A stretch of 64,000 nt of DNA from Arthrobacter sp. Hiyo8 (GCA_001549895.1 AP014719.1:3286001-3350000); one strand, 5' to 3'. Numbered from the stretch's first letter, positions 38,012 to 48,478 are shown. Notes: a model not told the origin generated them from the letters alone. Program-made: numbers and translations.

Positions 38012-39460
38012 GACGGATTCAACCGGTCGTCGCAACACCGGGTTGTTGAACTGATCGTAGCTGTTCCTCGAGCGCTTCGGCGGGCGTCTTCCAGCCGAGT
38101 GCTTTACGTGGCCTGGTGTTGAGGGTGTGCGCGATCGCTGCGAGGTCATCGCTACTCCATCGGGACAGGTCGGTGCCTTTCGGGAAGTATTGGCGCAGCA
38201 GCCCGTTCGTGTTCTCGTTCGTGCCTCGCTGCCAGGGGCTCTTCGGGTCGGCGAAGTAGACCCTTACCCCGGTGTCGACGGTGAATCTGGCGTGGTCGGA
38301 GAGTTCCTTGCCGCGATCCCAGGTCACCGATTGACGCAGTTGTTGGGGTAGTGTCGTGATCGTTTTGGCGAGGGCGTCTGCCATCGTCACGGCGCCGTAG
38401 CCGGCCAGCGCGGGTCCGTTTTTCGTCCGTGGGATGATTCCGTAGCCTTCTTCGCGAGGTAGGTGGATCAGCATGGTGAACCGTGTCGTCCGCTCGACCA
38501 GGGTACCGATCGCCGATCGTTGCAGGCCGATCACTAAGTCCCCTTCCCAATGGCCGGGAACGGCGCGATCGGCGACTTCGGAGGGCGGTTACTGATGAGG
38601 GTTTCCTCGGTGACATGAGCCCAGGACTGCCGTTTCGACCTGGCTCTCGGTACGCGCAGTGCGCGCCCCGTACGAAGATGCAGAACAAGCTCGCGTTTGA
38701 GCGCTCCACGGCCTTGGATGTAGAGAGCCTGGTAGATCGCCTCGTGAGAGATACGCATGGACTCATCATCCGGGAAATCGACTTTGAGCCGGTTGGAGAT
38801 CTGCTCCGGACTCCACGCTGTCACCCACTCACGGTCGCCCCGGTGCGGCTTGTTCCTGCCCGTCCACTCCGGCGCCCCAGGGCCGGTGACGATACGACCG
38901 TCAGGTGCCCGGACGACACCGGCGAGCTTGTCCTGGACGTACTGATGCAGCCGTTCATTCGTGACAAGCTTGGCGGTCTTCGGGCGTTGGGCGAACCGTT
39001 CTGCCTTCCATTGCGCGACCGAGGCACGGTAGTCGAGCTTCCCCGCGCGAGTAGCTGCGTTCCGGCAAAGCTCCCGGGAAATCGTTGACGGGCTCCGTTT
39101 CAGTTCCTGGGCAATTTGCCTCACACCGCTGCCCTGCGCTTTCAACAGCGCGATCTCTTCCCGTTCTTCGAACGAAAGGTACCGGCCTTTGGGTGATGTG
39201 AGCATGAACGTCGGCATGCCGCCACGATCCCGGAACCAGCGCGTGCCAGCCGCTTGCGACACGCCGACTGATGTCGCCGCCACCTCGCTCGTGCACCCCG
39301 TCGCGATCGCACGCCAGAACGCCCGCTCGGTGTCCCGCCGTAATGACGGCTTCCCGGGTGATTTCATCGCAGATCTGCCGTCAACGCCTTCATCCAGCCT
39401 GCTGGCCTGCCCATCGCTACCTCCAGAATCGAGGTGTTGCGACGACCGGTTGAATCCGTC
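38012..39460 (-). mobile_element. IS30-family insertion sequence
   Basis: Inverted repeats of 28 bases match perfectly: the left end begins GACGGATTCAACCGGTCG (38012-38039) and the right end finishes CGACCGGTTGAATCCGTC (39433-39460). The transposase stop codon lies inside the left repeat. I cannot identify a clear target duplication. The element sits just before the start of a membrane-protein gene. Confidence 0.9.
38019..39367 (-). CDS. IS30-family transposase, frameshifted
   Basis: The N-terminal helix-turn-helix FEEREEIALLKAQGSGVRQIAQELKRSPSTISRELCRNA is the IS30 hallmark. The DDE catalytic domain reads GHWEGDLVIG (first D, seen after repairing a shift near 38543), VTWDRGKELSDHARF (second D), and SPWQRGTNENTNGLLRQYFPKGTDL (E). 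It ends LNTRPRKALGWKTPAEAL. Start ATG 39367 is the earliest with family similarity; in-frame upstream codons extend past the IS end and are not part of it. Confidence 0.88.
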
Positions 39461-39485
39461 GAATGAAGGATCGCCAGGGAACGAT

Positions 39486-40384
39486 GTGCCGGGCGAGCAC
39501 GTCGGCGAGGGCGTGCTGTCGGCGCCACGCGAAGTGGTCGGGGACGAGGAGTCTTGGTCTTTCGCCCTGCCGGACGGTGTGCGCCTGAAGGCCAGCCCGT
39601 ACCTGGCGCACCAAGCGCCGGCTTGGCTGGGCAGTTCCTTGCGGCGAAGGATGCGGCTGACCGTGGCGGCGTTTGCCGTGGCCCTCACCGCTGTGGTGAT
39701 CGCCACAGGGTTCGGACTCGGCGTAGCACTCGCTCCGTTCACGGCCGGGTCCATCCGCACAGGCGGCACCGTGACGAGCCAGCAGCCCTACCGCAACAAG
39801 GGCGGCGACTACTTGTGCACCCTCGCCATCGCATACACCCTGGGCGGTCAACAGCAGCACGCCACCGTCGATTCCGGCAAGGCCTGCAAGGCAGCGCTCC
39901 AACCCGGCACGCAGGTCCAGCTCGCTCTCAACCCCGAGAACCCGGGTGACATCGCCGTCCTCGGACACGGGTACCCGCGGGAGGACGTCTGGATAGGCGT
40001 AGCCATCAGCGCCCCCGTCGCGGCCGGGATCCTGGGCCTGTTCCTGCTGTTAGGGGCATTGTCCTACCGCGACGCAAGGCGCCTGTTCTCCCGAGGGAAG
40101 CCATGGCAGGAACTCATCGCCACCGTCCGGGCCGGACGCAGTCCAAGAGCGGAACCACACTTTACCTGGAAGCCCAAGACACCACGGGGAATGACCGCAT
40201 CTTCACCATGGACTTCAATGACGGAGGTCCACGGCCGAAGCCGAAGCCCGGCGATAAGCTCGACTTTGCCCTCCTCGAAGACGGAGCGACGCGCGCCGCC
40301 GCCTCCGTCAAAGGCGAGAACCGGCTCCACCTTGTAAGTCTTTCGGTTCCTAACGACTTCCAACTCCGCGCCATCGGCCTATAA
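39486..40384 (+). CDS. DUF3592-like membrane protein, frameshifted
   Basis: Two membrane helices (MRLTVAAFAVALTAVVIATGFGLGVAL and VWIGVAISAPVAAGILGLFLLLGALSYRDA) flank an extracytoplasmic domain with two cysteines, as in DUF3592-like proteins. The cytoplasmic C-terminus continues after a lost base near 40140 (TTLYLEAQDTTGNDRIFTMDF) to 40384. I chose GTG 39486, preceded by CAGGGAACGAT. The IS30 element ends 26 bases before it, so the native promoter may be displaced. Function unknown. Confidence 0.6.
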
Positions 40385-40509
40385 CGCCTGCTAACCGACC
40401 CCTAGGGACAGAGCCCAATCCAGCTTGGTTGCCGGGTCAGCAGCCGGGCATGCTGTGAATCGATGCTGCAGGGCCTCTTCCAGCAACGACTACATTGACC
40501 ACACCCTGA

Positions 40510-41326
40510 TTAGCTCGCGGCCTGTTGGGCGATGGTGTGGGCGAGACGGTAGGAGTCGGTGCCGGTTTCGATGATGGCGCCGTTGAAGGTGAGCCGGTCC
40601 ACGATCGCGGCGCACAATCTGGGGTCGGTGAAGGTTTTCGTCCAGCCGGAGAAGGATTCGTTGGAGGCGATGGCGATGGAGTTCTTTTCTTCTCGTTCGG
40701 TGAGGACCTGGAAGAGGAGTTCGGCGCCGCGGCGGTCCAGTTCCATATAGCCCAGTTCGTCAATGCACAGCAGATCAACGCGCCCGTATCTGGCGATGGT
40801 CTTGGCCAGGACCTTCTCATCGGCGGCCTCGACGAGTTCGTTCACGAGGCGGGTCGCGAGGTGTATTTGACCCGGTAACCCTGTTCCGCGGCGGCGGTGC
40901 CGAGCCCGATGAGCAGGTGGGTTTTGCCGGTTCCGGAGTCTCCGATCAGGCATAGGGGTGCGCCTTTGCGGATCCAGTCCCCGGTGGCCAGGGTGTGGAT
41001 GGTTGCGGGTTGATGTTCGGGTTCGCGTCGAAATCGAAGTCCCCGAGCCACTTGGGCCTTGGAAAGTTGGCGGCTTTGACCCTGCGGATGGAGGAGCGCC
41101 GGTCCCGGTCATCGCACTCAGCCAGCAGCAGCTCAGCCAGGAAGCCCTGGTAGGAGAGTTGTTCCTTCCCGGCGACGGTGAGGGCTTCGTCCAGGACCGC
41201 CCGTACGGTGGGCAGGCGCAGCCGGCGGCAGGCCTGGTCCACGGCGGCGACAGCGGCCTGTTCGGTCAGGCCGCGCCGCCGGCGCAGGGTCGGGGTGATG
41301 GTGGTGGCCGGTGCGGCGGGACTCAT
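40510..41326 (-). CDS. istB: IstB-like ATP-binding protein, frameshifted
   Basis: The helper ATPase of IS21 transposition. The N-terminal half includes QACRRLRLPTVRAVLDEAL and FLAELLLAECDDRDRRS. Walker A is LIGDSGTGKTHLLIGLG, Walker B VDLLCIDELGYMELDRRGAE, followed by SNESFSGW and the sensor region DRLTFNGAIIETGTDSYRL. The frame changes near 41010 and 40860 by single-base losses. The start overlaps the istA stop. Confidence 0.88.
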
Positions 41327-42998
41327 GAGATGTTCTCCTTCGACTCGGTTCCTGCAGGGTTTTGGGCGCGTTTGGCCAGCAGCTCGTCATAGGCCCTGAC
41401 TGAGGGCAAGGGCCGGGTATCGCGCGGAAGCCTTGCGATGACCGCTGCCGGCTCCATCAGCCGGCGCTGGGTCAGGCTGACAACTCGTTGCACTTTCGCT
41501 TCAGCATGAGCACCGGGATGACGGTCTGAACCGGCCCCACCCCCGGCGGCGGAACCTGTTGCGTGTCTGCGGGCCTCGACCGCGACGACATCGGCGCTGA
41601 CCGCGCCCACGCCCAGTGCCGCGGTGATCCCTGCCTTGATGTCTGCCGTGTCCATGGAACGGTGGAGCAGCAGGACGTCGATCAGTTCACGGGTCCCTTC
41701 GGCGTCGCCGTTGACCCGGCGTGAGGCGGCCCAGAAGGCTTCATGGGCGCTGGTGAAAGCACCTGACTCCCGTGCCCGGCCAAAGCGGTGGAGCCAGGCA
41801 AAGCGCCGGCTTGGTCTTGAGGACCTCCAGGTAGTGGTCCAGCTGGACAGACTGCGCGCCCTTGGTAACGATCCGCTGATGCCGGGCCGCCACCGTACGG
41901 CCGTCGAACACGACAAGCTCCGATGCCCGCAAGGACACCCGGACTCGTCGGCCGATGAACCGGGCGGGCACCGAGTACTTCACCATCCGCACCGTGATCA
42001 TCGAGGACCGGTCCACCCGAGGGTTCAGCACCAGGCCGGGATCGAACGCTTCGGCCGGCAGCGGTGCCAGGAACGGGGCTTCGGCGGAGAAGTCCTGGCC
42101 GATGGTGCGGATCCGGTCATTGATCCGCCGCCGTTCGTCTTGGACCTCCCAGTCCCGGATCCGGTCATTGAGCTCCTCAAGGGACCTCGCGACAGGCATC
42201 GGGGAAAGCCGGTTGCGGCGGAACCAGCCCACCTCGCCCTCGACCCCGCCCTTCTCGTGAGCACCGGCAATTCCAGGCTGGCAATAGAAGGAATCAAAGC
42301 CATAGAAGGAACGGAACAACACCCATCGGTCGTTCTCCAGGCGGTTCCGTCCCTGCCCGAACACCACAGCCCGGACGGCACTGGTGAGGTTGTCATAGCG
42401 GATGTGTTTGACCGGCACTCCGCCGATCTCTTTGAATGCCTCGATATGGCCTTCCAGAAATGCTTCCTGGGCCTGGGTGGGGTAAATCCGGTGGACGGCC
42501 TTGCCGGAGTGGGACAACCGGAAGATGAACATGTGGCACTTCGTCTTCACCCCGTCCAGCATGATCCAGACTTCGCCGAAATCCACTTCCGCTTCGGCTC
42601 CCGGGCATGTTCCTGCGGAACGAACACCTCAACCCGCCGGCCGGCCTCGACATCTATCTGGCCCGGCGGACCCGGACATAATCACGCACCGTCGAATACG
42701 ACAGCTCCTCAGCACCATGCTCCTCAATGAGCCGGGCCAGGATCCGGCGCGCGGTATGGCGTTGCTTCCGCGGCGCAGTCGTGTCCTCGACGAGCATCGC
42801 ATCGATCGCCGGTTTGAACGGCTCCAACCGCCAGGCCACTCCTCGCCTCGGCTTACGCTCCGGCGGGGCAGCTGACTCCAGGGCCTGCCTAACCGTCCTT
42901 CGGTGAACCTTGTGTCTGGCCGCCAGCGCACGGACCGAGAGTCCCTCAACTCGGGCATCCCTTCGGATCTGCGCGAACAACTCCACCCTCGACTCCAT
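41323..42998 (-). CDS. istA: IstA-like transposase, frameshifted
   Basis: The N-terminal helix-turn-helix GLSVRALAARHKVHRRTVRQAL is followed by a second binding region. The retroviral-type DDE core has VDFGEVWIML (D), VPVKHIRYDNLTSAV (D) and AGAHEKGGVEGEVGWFRR (E). The C-terminal part ends ELLAKRAQNPAGTESKENIS. Frame steps lie near 42656 and 41795. Start ATG 42998 (MESRVELFAQIRRDARVEG) matches IS21 family starts better than the upstream in-frame codon. Confidence 0.88.
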
Positions 42999-43232
42999 CC
43001 AGACCAGCCTTCCGCCGCATCCATCCACTGATGAATCCAACGTTGAAGGCGGGGCCACATATAACCGTCACAAGATGCCCGGCGAGTCACGAAGTGGGCC
43101 AGAATTACCCGTCCTACCGGGCCATCCAAACCTGTCATAGTCAGCCATTCCTTGTAGCTTGGGAATTGCGGTGCTGAATACCGGGTCGGTGCTGGGCTGA
43201 CGCGGATTCTGCAGGCACACATGGAGGGGGCC

Positions 43233-43755
43233 ATGAGCGACTTAGGCGTGGCTGTAGTAATAGAAGACGATACGGACATGCGCAACCTGATCGGGGGAAT
43301 TCTTCTCGAGTGGGGTTTTGAAGTCCATACAGCATCCCGCGGCCGCGAAGGCGTCGATATGGTTCGCAATACCAGCCCCGATGTCGTGACCGTAGACGTG
43401 GGCCTGCCGGACATTGACGGGCTGGAGGTTCTGCGACAGATCCGACAATTCAGCAACGCCCACATCGTGATGCTCACTGGCAGAGCCGACGAGCCCTACC
43501 AACTGGCCGCCCTCTACACCGGGGCCGATGAATACATCACCAAGCCTTCTGGCCGCGGGAGTTGCGGGCCAGGATCGCTGCGATGATGGGCCGTCCACGG
43601 TCCCAGACAGCGGACGGTCATTCCCCCCGCAACCTCGGCTGATTACTCGTCTCCGCTGGCACGAAAATGAGTTCGACCTCCTTCATGAGGTAGTTCGGGG
43701 GCCCGGAGCGGTCACAACGGCCCGACGGCCAAGCTCGGGTGGCGAGTCTGCGACT
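43233..43755 (+). pseudogene. Response regulator (copy 2), truncated in the DNA-binding domain
   Basis: The receiver domain is close to that of copy 1: MSDLGVAVVIEDDTDMRNL, phosphoacceptor in VDVGLPDIDG, and YITKPF once a lost T near 43548 is repaired (KPFWPRELRARIAAMMGRPR). A second lost C near 43628 leads into WHENEFDLLHEVVRGPGAVTTARR, the start of the winged helix. The recognition helix and wing are absent, and the sequence runs straight into the 3' end of the convergent Hpt-like gene. Start ATG 43233 follows GGAGGGGG. Confidence 0.75.
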
Positions 43756-43764
43756 GCCCGGAAG

Positions 43765-44228
43765 TTATCCGTGCGTCCTCATGTACCCGAGCCGCAGTTC
43801 TTTGACCGTCGCACGGCCATGGACTGCAATTCCGGCCAGGAGGTCCGCGCCCTCACCCAGGTCCCCATTCCGGACGGTAGCCTCCAACCTCTCCGCGAGA
43901 TGTGCCAGCCGTAACCCGCCGACCATGGCAGAAGAGACTTTCAAGCTGATGACCGCATCAAGGGCTGCCATCCGATCTTCCCGCCCGATAGAAGCAACGA
44001 TACGGCTCTGCCGCAGCCCCACATGGAGACGTAGTCGCTGGCAAAATTCCATGCAATGTCCGGCTGCCCTAGCTGTTCTTCCAGGTCTTCCAGCACCGAC
44101 ACATCCAGTAGCGGCAGCTCTTGGGCACCAAGGGAGAGGCCCCGGCCGTATCGGGGCCCGGAGGATGCTACTTCGCCCGGGGGGTCCCCACTGGGGTCGC
44201 CGGGGTGGGCTGATCCTGAAATGGCCAT
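43765..44228 (-). CDS. Hpt-domain-like protein lacking the phosphoacceptor histidine (copy 2), frameshifted
   Basis: A paralogue of the protein at 10.5 kb. The shared pattern is LLDVSVLEDLEEQLGQPDIAWNFASDYVSMW, then after repair of a lost G near 44022 GLRQSRIVASI, followed by AVISLKVSSAMVGGLRLAHLAERLEATV and VHGRATVKELRLGYM. The phosphohistidine position is isoleucine here and leucine in copy 1, so both lack it. It converges on a response regulator, mirroring the first module. Confidence 0.7.
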
Positions 44229-44669
44229 CTTTCAAAACTACGTCCCGAGTCGACGGAATGGCGAAACTCCGGCCAATCCTGCGGAAAACTTGGGCCATCT
44301 TTGATCCTGCGGGAACGGGTTCGTATTCCGTCACGCCCCACGATGCCTGCCCACGGACCTGTGGGTAGCACTGCCTGCTCCGGGCTGTCCGCAGTTCCAC
44401 CACCGTATTTACCCAGTTCCGCGCACCACCCGATGCTTTCCACAGGTTAGTCCAAGGATCGGATTAAACGTGCCTGACGGTTGTTAGCCTCGAAGGGTCG
44501 ATGAATCCTGCACACCCGGAAGCGCAGAAATCAGTGCCTTACGCCTGCATTCAAGTGCCTTCCTTTGTTGTGCGTTCGTTGGCTGCGGCATCCAGTTGTA
44601 CTTGGGGGTTGCAACCGCCGCGGGGCCCGCTCAGGGGTGCCGGGCTTCCTAATTGAAAGAGAAATCATC

Positions 44670-45062
44670 ATGCGCAAGTCTGCAAAGATCTTCACCGCTC
44701 TGTCCGTCGCCGGCCTCGCCGTTGCTGCGGGATCCGCTTTCACCGGTACGGGTGTCGCCACCGCAGGGCAGGCAGCCTCGGACCAGTTCGTTGGCGGTAC
44801 CGTGAGCCAGTCCGTTACGGGCGCCACCCTGAACAGCCTGGTCTACGGTTTCACCGATGGCACGAACACCGCCGTCAACCAGGTGACCCTGACCTTCGCG
44901 GACGCTACGGGCGGGAAGACCCCAACTCTGTCCCTGACCGGCGGCACGGCAGCGACCTTCACCTGTACCGCCATTGACGGAACCACGCACATTTCCGTGT
45001 GCGATGCAGCGACGGGCACGAGCCAGACGGGCGTGACCAGCGCCGCCGTCACCGTCAGCTAA
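44670..45062 (+). CDS. Small secreted protein beside a SipW-like peptidase
   Basis: 130 residues, intact. A signal peptide MRKSAKIFTALSVAGLAVAAGSAF precedes a Thr/Gly/Ala-rich beta-type domain with two cysteines (FTCTAID and VCDAATG). No family recognised. It starts 109 bases before the SipW-type signal peptidase gene starts to be read, with a hairpin in between, which suggests that it could be a dedicated substrate, as TasA is of SipW. The start ATG follows AAAGAGAAATCATC. Confidence 0.7.
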   Translation: MRKSAKIFTALSVAGLAVAAGSAFTGTGVATAGQAASDQFVGGTVSQSVTGATLNSLVYGFTDGTNTAVNQVTLTFADATGGKTPTLSLTGGTAATFTCTAIDGTTHISVCDAATGTSQTGVTSAAVTVS

Positions 45063-45077
45063 TCACGGCCCGGTGAG

Positions 45078-45102
45078 CGGCCGGCTCACTAAGGGCCGGC
45101 CG
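45078..45102 (+). terminator. Hairpin between the secreted-protein and peptidase genes
   Basis: CGGCCGGC pairs with GCCGGCCG across a nine-base loop, 16 bases after the upstream stop. Without a T-run it may attenuate rather than stop transcription, giving more of the secreted protein than of the peptidase. Confidence 0.5.
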
Positions 45103-45138
45103 TTCGCTCCCGTCCCAACTATCCCGATAGGGGCATCC

Positions 45139-46694
45139 TTGGCACAGCGGCTGACGCGCCGTATGAGGGGCGTTCTCCTCATGGTTCTTGCCGTGCTGGC
45201 AGCAGCTGCAGGACTTGTCCTGGTCAGTGGCCAAGCGGCGGTCGTTATCACGCATGGCGTGAGCATGAACCCTGTGTACTACCAGGGCGACTTGGTCATC
45301 GTCGCCCGGGCATCCTCATACTCGGTTGGCGAAATCGCCGCTTACAACCTGCCCGGAAAAGGCGAGGTAGCCCTTCACCGGATCATCGGCGGAAACGCCA
45401 ACGCCTTAATTTTCAAGGGCGACAACAACCAATCGATCGATCCCACCAAGCCACGAGGCGATGAACTCGTAGGCCGTGCCGTGCTGCACATCCCGCAGGG
45501 CGGCCTGTGGCTTGAAAACCTCACGAGCCCGCCGGTCCTGGGATTGCTGGCATTCGGCCTGCTGGCCGGCGGCAGTGCAGCCGCAACCACCCGCCACCGG
45601 CGCAAACGAAGGAGAGCAGCCGTGTCCCGCCATCTCAGCACCCGCCCCGCCGAACCCCCGACCCTGGGAAGCCTGCCGTCCTCGCTGCGTATTTCCACAA
45701 CCCTTACTGCGGCCTTCGCACTGATGGGCATAGCCATCGGGGTGCTGGCGTGGTCCGGGCCACTGCAGGAGCCCTCCACCTCCCACATCACGACCGGAAC
45801 GCGGATGGACTTCTCATACACCGCCGACGTCGGACAAAGCCCGGCATACGACGGAACTGTCGCAAAATCGCCGGACCCGGTCTTCCGCAAACTCGCCAAC
45901 ACCGTCGATATCCACTTCGCCTATCACGGGGAGCCCGGAACTGTGACAGTGAGAGCTGACGTGTCCGCGCCGGGCGGCTGGCATTCAAGCATCCCGCTGG
46001 CCGGGCCCGAGACCTTCACGGGCCCTGGATACGAAGGGGAGATCACCTTGGACCTGAAGGCACTGGATGCCAAGGCACAAGCCGCGTCGGCTATCACCGG
46101 CCTCCCCGCCGCACCCCTCGCCATCGTCGTGACTCCACAGGTGAAGACATCAACGGGAGCCGATTTCCAGCCCTCGCTTCGGCTCAACCTCACCGCGCTC
46201 CAGCTCGCACTCACCGGCAGCCCGGAGTCCCTGACGGTCGCGAACAACACCACCACGGATCAGACAGTCATCGCACCCCGCATGCTTGGGCTGAACGGCG
46301 TCAACATCACGGCAATCGCAGCCCGCATCATATCCGCCGTCCTTCTCCTCGCAGCCTTGACAATCGGCGCAATCACCGTGGTGTTTGCCCGGCGCACCGC
46401 GCCCGTGGACGAGGCAGCGGCGATCCGCCGGCGTTACGCAGCACTGCTCGTCCGGGTCCACCCATGCCCGCGCCGCAAAGCCGGCCGGTCATTGACGTCA
46501 CGACCTTCTCGACCTTGGCCAAACTTGCCGAACGGTACGGCCTGCTCGTCCTTCACTGGGCCCGAAGCGGTGTGGAGACCTTCGTCGTCCAGGACGAAAA
46601 CATCACCTACCGCTACCGCCCGGGGAACGAGCGGTCACGGGCCGAATCCCAACCAGGATCGGTGACGGCCGAACCGGCGCACATCGAACACTGA
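45139..46694 (+). CDS. SipW-like signal peptidase fused to DUF5305 domain, frameshifted
   Basis: An N-terminal helix VLLMVLAVLAAAAGLVLVSGQ leads to an S26B-type peptidase: HGVSMNPVYYQGDLVIVA contains the catalytic serine, and EVALHRIIGG has the histidine that replaces lysine in SipW/ER-type enzymes. After a second and third helix, a DUF5305 domain follows (DFSYTADVGQSPAYDGTV, FRKLANTVDIHFAY), then another helix and a cytoplasmic tail. One base is lost near 46463; the repaired C-terminus ends at 46694. TTG 45139 is preferred because AGGGG precedes it; GTG 45073 would place the hairpin in coding sequence. Confidence 0.8.
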
Positions 46695-46786
46695 TCCGCT
46701 AACCACGGGAGTCAGTTCCTTCGAAGAGGAACCAAGGATGCGCGATCGATGAATGTCAGCCAATGCGCCAGCAGTCTTGGCTCGCC

Positions 46787-46995
46787 TCAGCGCACGCCGG
46801 CGGTTTCATCGGAATCGTTCAGGGGCAGATGGTGCCAAGTTTCCCGATTTGCCTGGACGATCGTGGGCCGGCCAAGGAACTATCCCTGTCCGGCGTCCAT
46901 GCCGAGTTTGCTGACGGCCGTCAGTTCTGCCCGGGTTTCGATACCTTCAGCGACTATTGTGGCGCCGACCTATTTGGCGAACGCGACCATCGTCT
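46787..46995 (-). pseudogene. Decayed 3' fragment of an EAL phosphodiesterase gene
   Basis: The minus strand reads VGATIVAEGIETRAELTAVSKLGMDAGQG, then FLGRPTIVQANRETWHHLPLNDSDETAGVR and stop, matching the end of the intact gene at 34.7 kb. Two in-frame TAG codons interrupt it (46970-46972 and 46880-46882). These are substitutions, unlike the single-base losses elsewhere, so this is a true pseudogene. The upstream four-fifths of the gene is missing. Confidence 0.85.
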
Positions 46996-47107
46996 CGCCT
47001 CTCAGGTGCCCATGGCCAGAAAAACAGTGGACCGTCGAGAAGCTCTATTGCGCGACCGACTGGGCACGTATGCTCGGTAAGAATCATTCGCTGCTTGTGG
47101 GGGAGCA

Positions 47108-47289
47108 ATGGAGGAACGAAAGTCGGCGCACAAGTGCCCGAGGTGCAGGACGCGGCTGGTAGAGACTTGGTATGTCGAGATAGTTGCAGGTACCACCGTG
47201 GAGCGCCGGCGTATCGGCAGGCCGTTCTGCCCAACGGCCACATCATCACTCACTGGAACCTTGCGGGACAGCCGAAACGCGCCACCTAG
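47108..47289 (+). CDS. Small zinc-ribbon-like protein, frameshifted
   Basis: About 60 residues. KCPRCRTRLVETWYVEIV begins with a C-x-x-C knuckle; after repair of a lost C near 47230 the reading gives RPFCPNGHIITHWNLAGQPKRAT and stops at 47289. A possible second metal pair is CPNGH. The start ATG follows GTGGGGGAGCA. No family recognised. Confidence 0.5.
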
Positions 47290-47587
47290 CCAAGTAGTAG
47301 ATGTGCCAAGGGTCGGGAACGGCGCATCTGAATCTCGCGGATCGTTATTGTCAGAGATCCCCGGACTCCACCAGGTGCCTTCGGAACACCTCGCCGATGA
47401 GGGCCAAAAGTGTCCCGCCGGGATGGGGGATACCGACGGGACCAGGCAACCGTACCAGCAACACTCATGTGGACCGCCGCAAATGTGCGACGCCCCGCGG
47501 GTGGCTCCACTCCATCGCCAGGCCGGAAATGTCGCAATCTTGCCCTCAGGATTCGTGCTTCCGATAATCCATTCGTAGGATTTGCCT

Positions 47588-48478
47588 ATGTCTATGGGGA
47601 GATTAGTTCGTAAAGCAGTTATTCCGGCGGCCGGATTGGGCACGCGTTTCTTGCCTGCCACCAAGGCGATGCCGAAGGAAATGTTGCCGGTGGTGGATCA
47701 ACCGGCCATCCAATACGTGGTTGAGGAGGCCGTGAAGGCGGGCCTCGGCGACGTGCTGATGATTACAGGCCGCAACAAGCGCGCCCTTGAAGACCACTTT
47801 GATCGTGCACCTGATCTTGAACGCTCTCTGGAGCTGAAAGGCGACGAAGCTCGCTTGGACGCGGTGCAGCATGCCTCCGGGCTCGGGCCTATCCACTATG
47901 TGCGGCAGGGCGAACCGAAGGGCTTGGGCCATGCCGTGCTGTGCGCCAAGCAGCACGTAGGTGACGAACCTTTTGCTGTGCTTCTGGGGGATGACCTAAT
48001 TGACGAGAGCGAGGAGCTCCTGTCAACCATGATCGACGTCCAGGCGAAGACCGGCGGCTCGGTGATTGCCCTCATCGAGGTGGAACCGTCGCAGATCAGC
48101 GCGTATGGCTGCGCCGACATTACACCCATTGCGGGGGAGGACTACGTCCGGGTCAACAGCCTTGTTGAGAAGCCTTCTGTTGATGAAGCGCCATCAAACC
48201 TGGCTGTCATCGGGCGCTATGTCCTTCACCCGTCTGTGTTCGATGTCCTCGAAGAGACCGGGCCCGGGCGGGGCGGCGAGATCCAGCTGACCGACGCGCT
48301 TCAGACCCTCGCGAAGGGCGATGGCGAAGGCGCGGGCGTTTACGGGGTGGTCTTCCGCGGACGTCGCTACGATACAGGGGACAAGCTCAGCTACTTGAAG
48401 GCTGTCATCACGCTGGCGTCCGAGCGGGCCGAATTCGGTGAAGATCTCAAAACCTGGATGAAGGGGTTCCTCGGCTAG
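47588..48478 (+). CDS. galU: UTP--glucose-1-phosphate uridylyltransferase
   Basis: 296 residues, intact. It makes UDP-glucose for polysaccharide and envelope synthesis. The nucleotide-binding signature VRKAVIPAAGLGTRFLPATKAMPKEMLPVVDQPAIQYVVEEA is complete. Further conserved parts are GLGHAVLCAK, VLLGDDLI, GAYG-equivalent SAYGCADI, VEKP and GRRYDTGDKLSYLKA. ATG 47588 follows TAGGA by six bases. It fits the nearby exopolysaccharide cluster. Confidence 0.95.
   Translation: MSMGRLVRKAVIPAAGLGTRFLPATKAMPKEMLPVVDQPAIQYVVEEAVKAGLGDVLMITGRNKRALEDHFDRAPDLERSLELKGDEARLDAVQHASGLGPIHYVRQGEPKGLGHAVLCAKQHVGDEPFAVLLGDDLIDESEELLSTMIDVQAKTGGSVIALIEVEPSQISAYGCADITPIAGEDYVRVNSLVEKPSVDEAPSNLAVIGRYVLHPSVFDVLEETGPGRGGEIQLTDALQTLAKGDGEGAGVYGVVFRGRRYDTGDKLSYLKAVITLASERAEFGEDLKTWMKGFLG

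Larger units (their letters stand above)
40510..42998 (-). mobile_element. IS21-family insertion sequence (istA-istB)
   Basis: The two-gene istA/istB arrangement with a four-base overlap defines IS21. Outer limits must lie within about 40385-40509 and 42999-43140, but I could not identify matching terminal repeats by eye, so only the gene span is given. Confidence 0.85.

Noticed and set aside
39189-40337. A long plus-strand frame spanning the IS30 end and the DUF3592-like gene
   Set aside because: Its first 90 codons are antisense to the IS30 transposase; only the part after 39461 is coding.
40385-43140. Terminal inverted repeats and target duplication of the IS21 element
   Set aside because: I compared the two flanks by eye and found no convincing match, so I left the element ends open.
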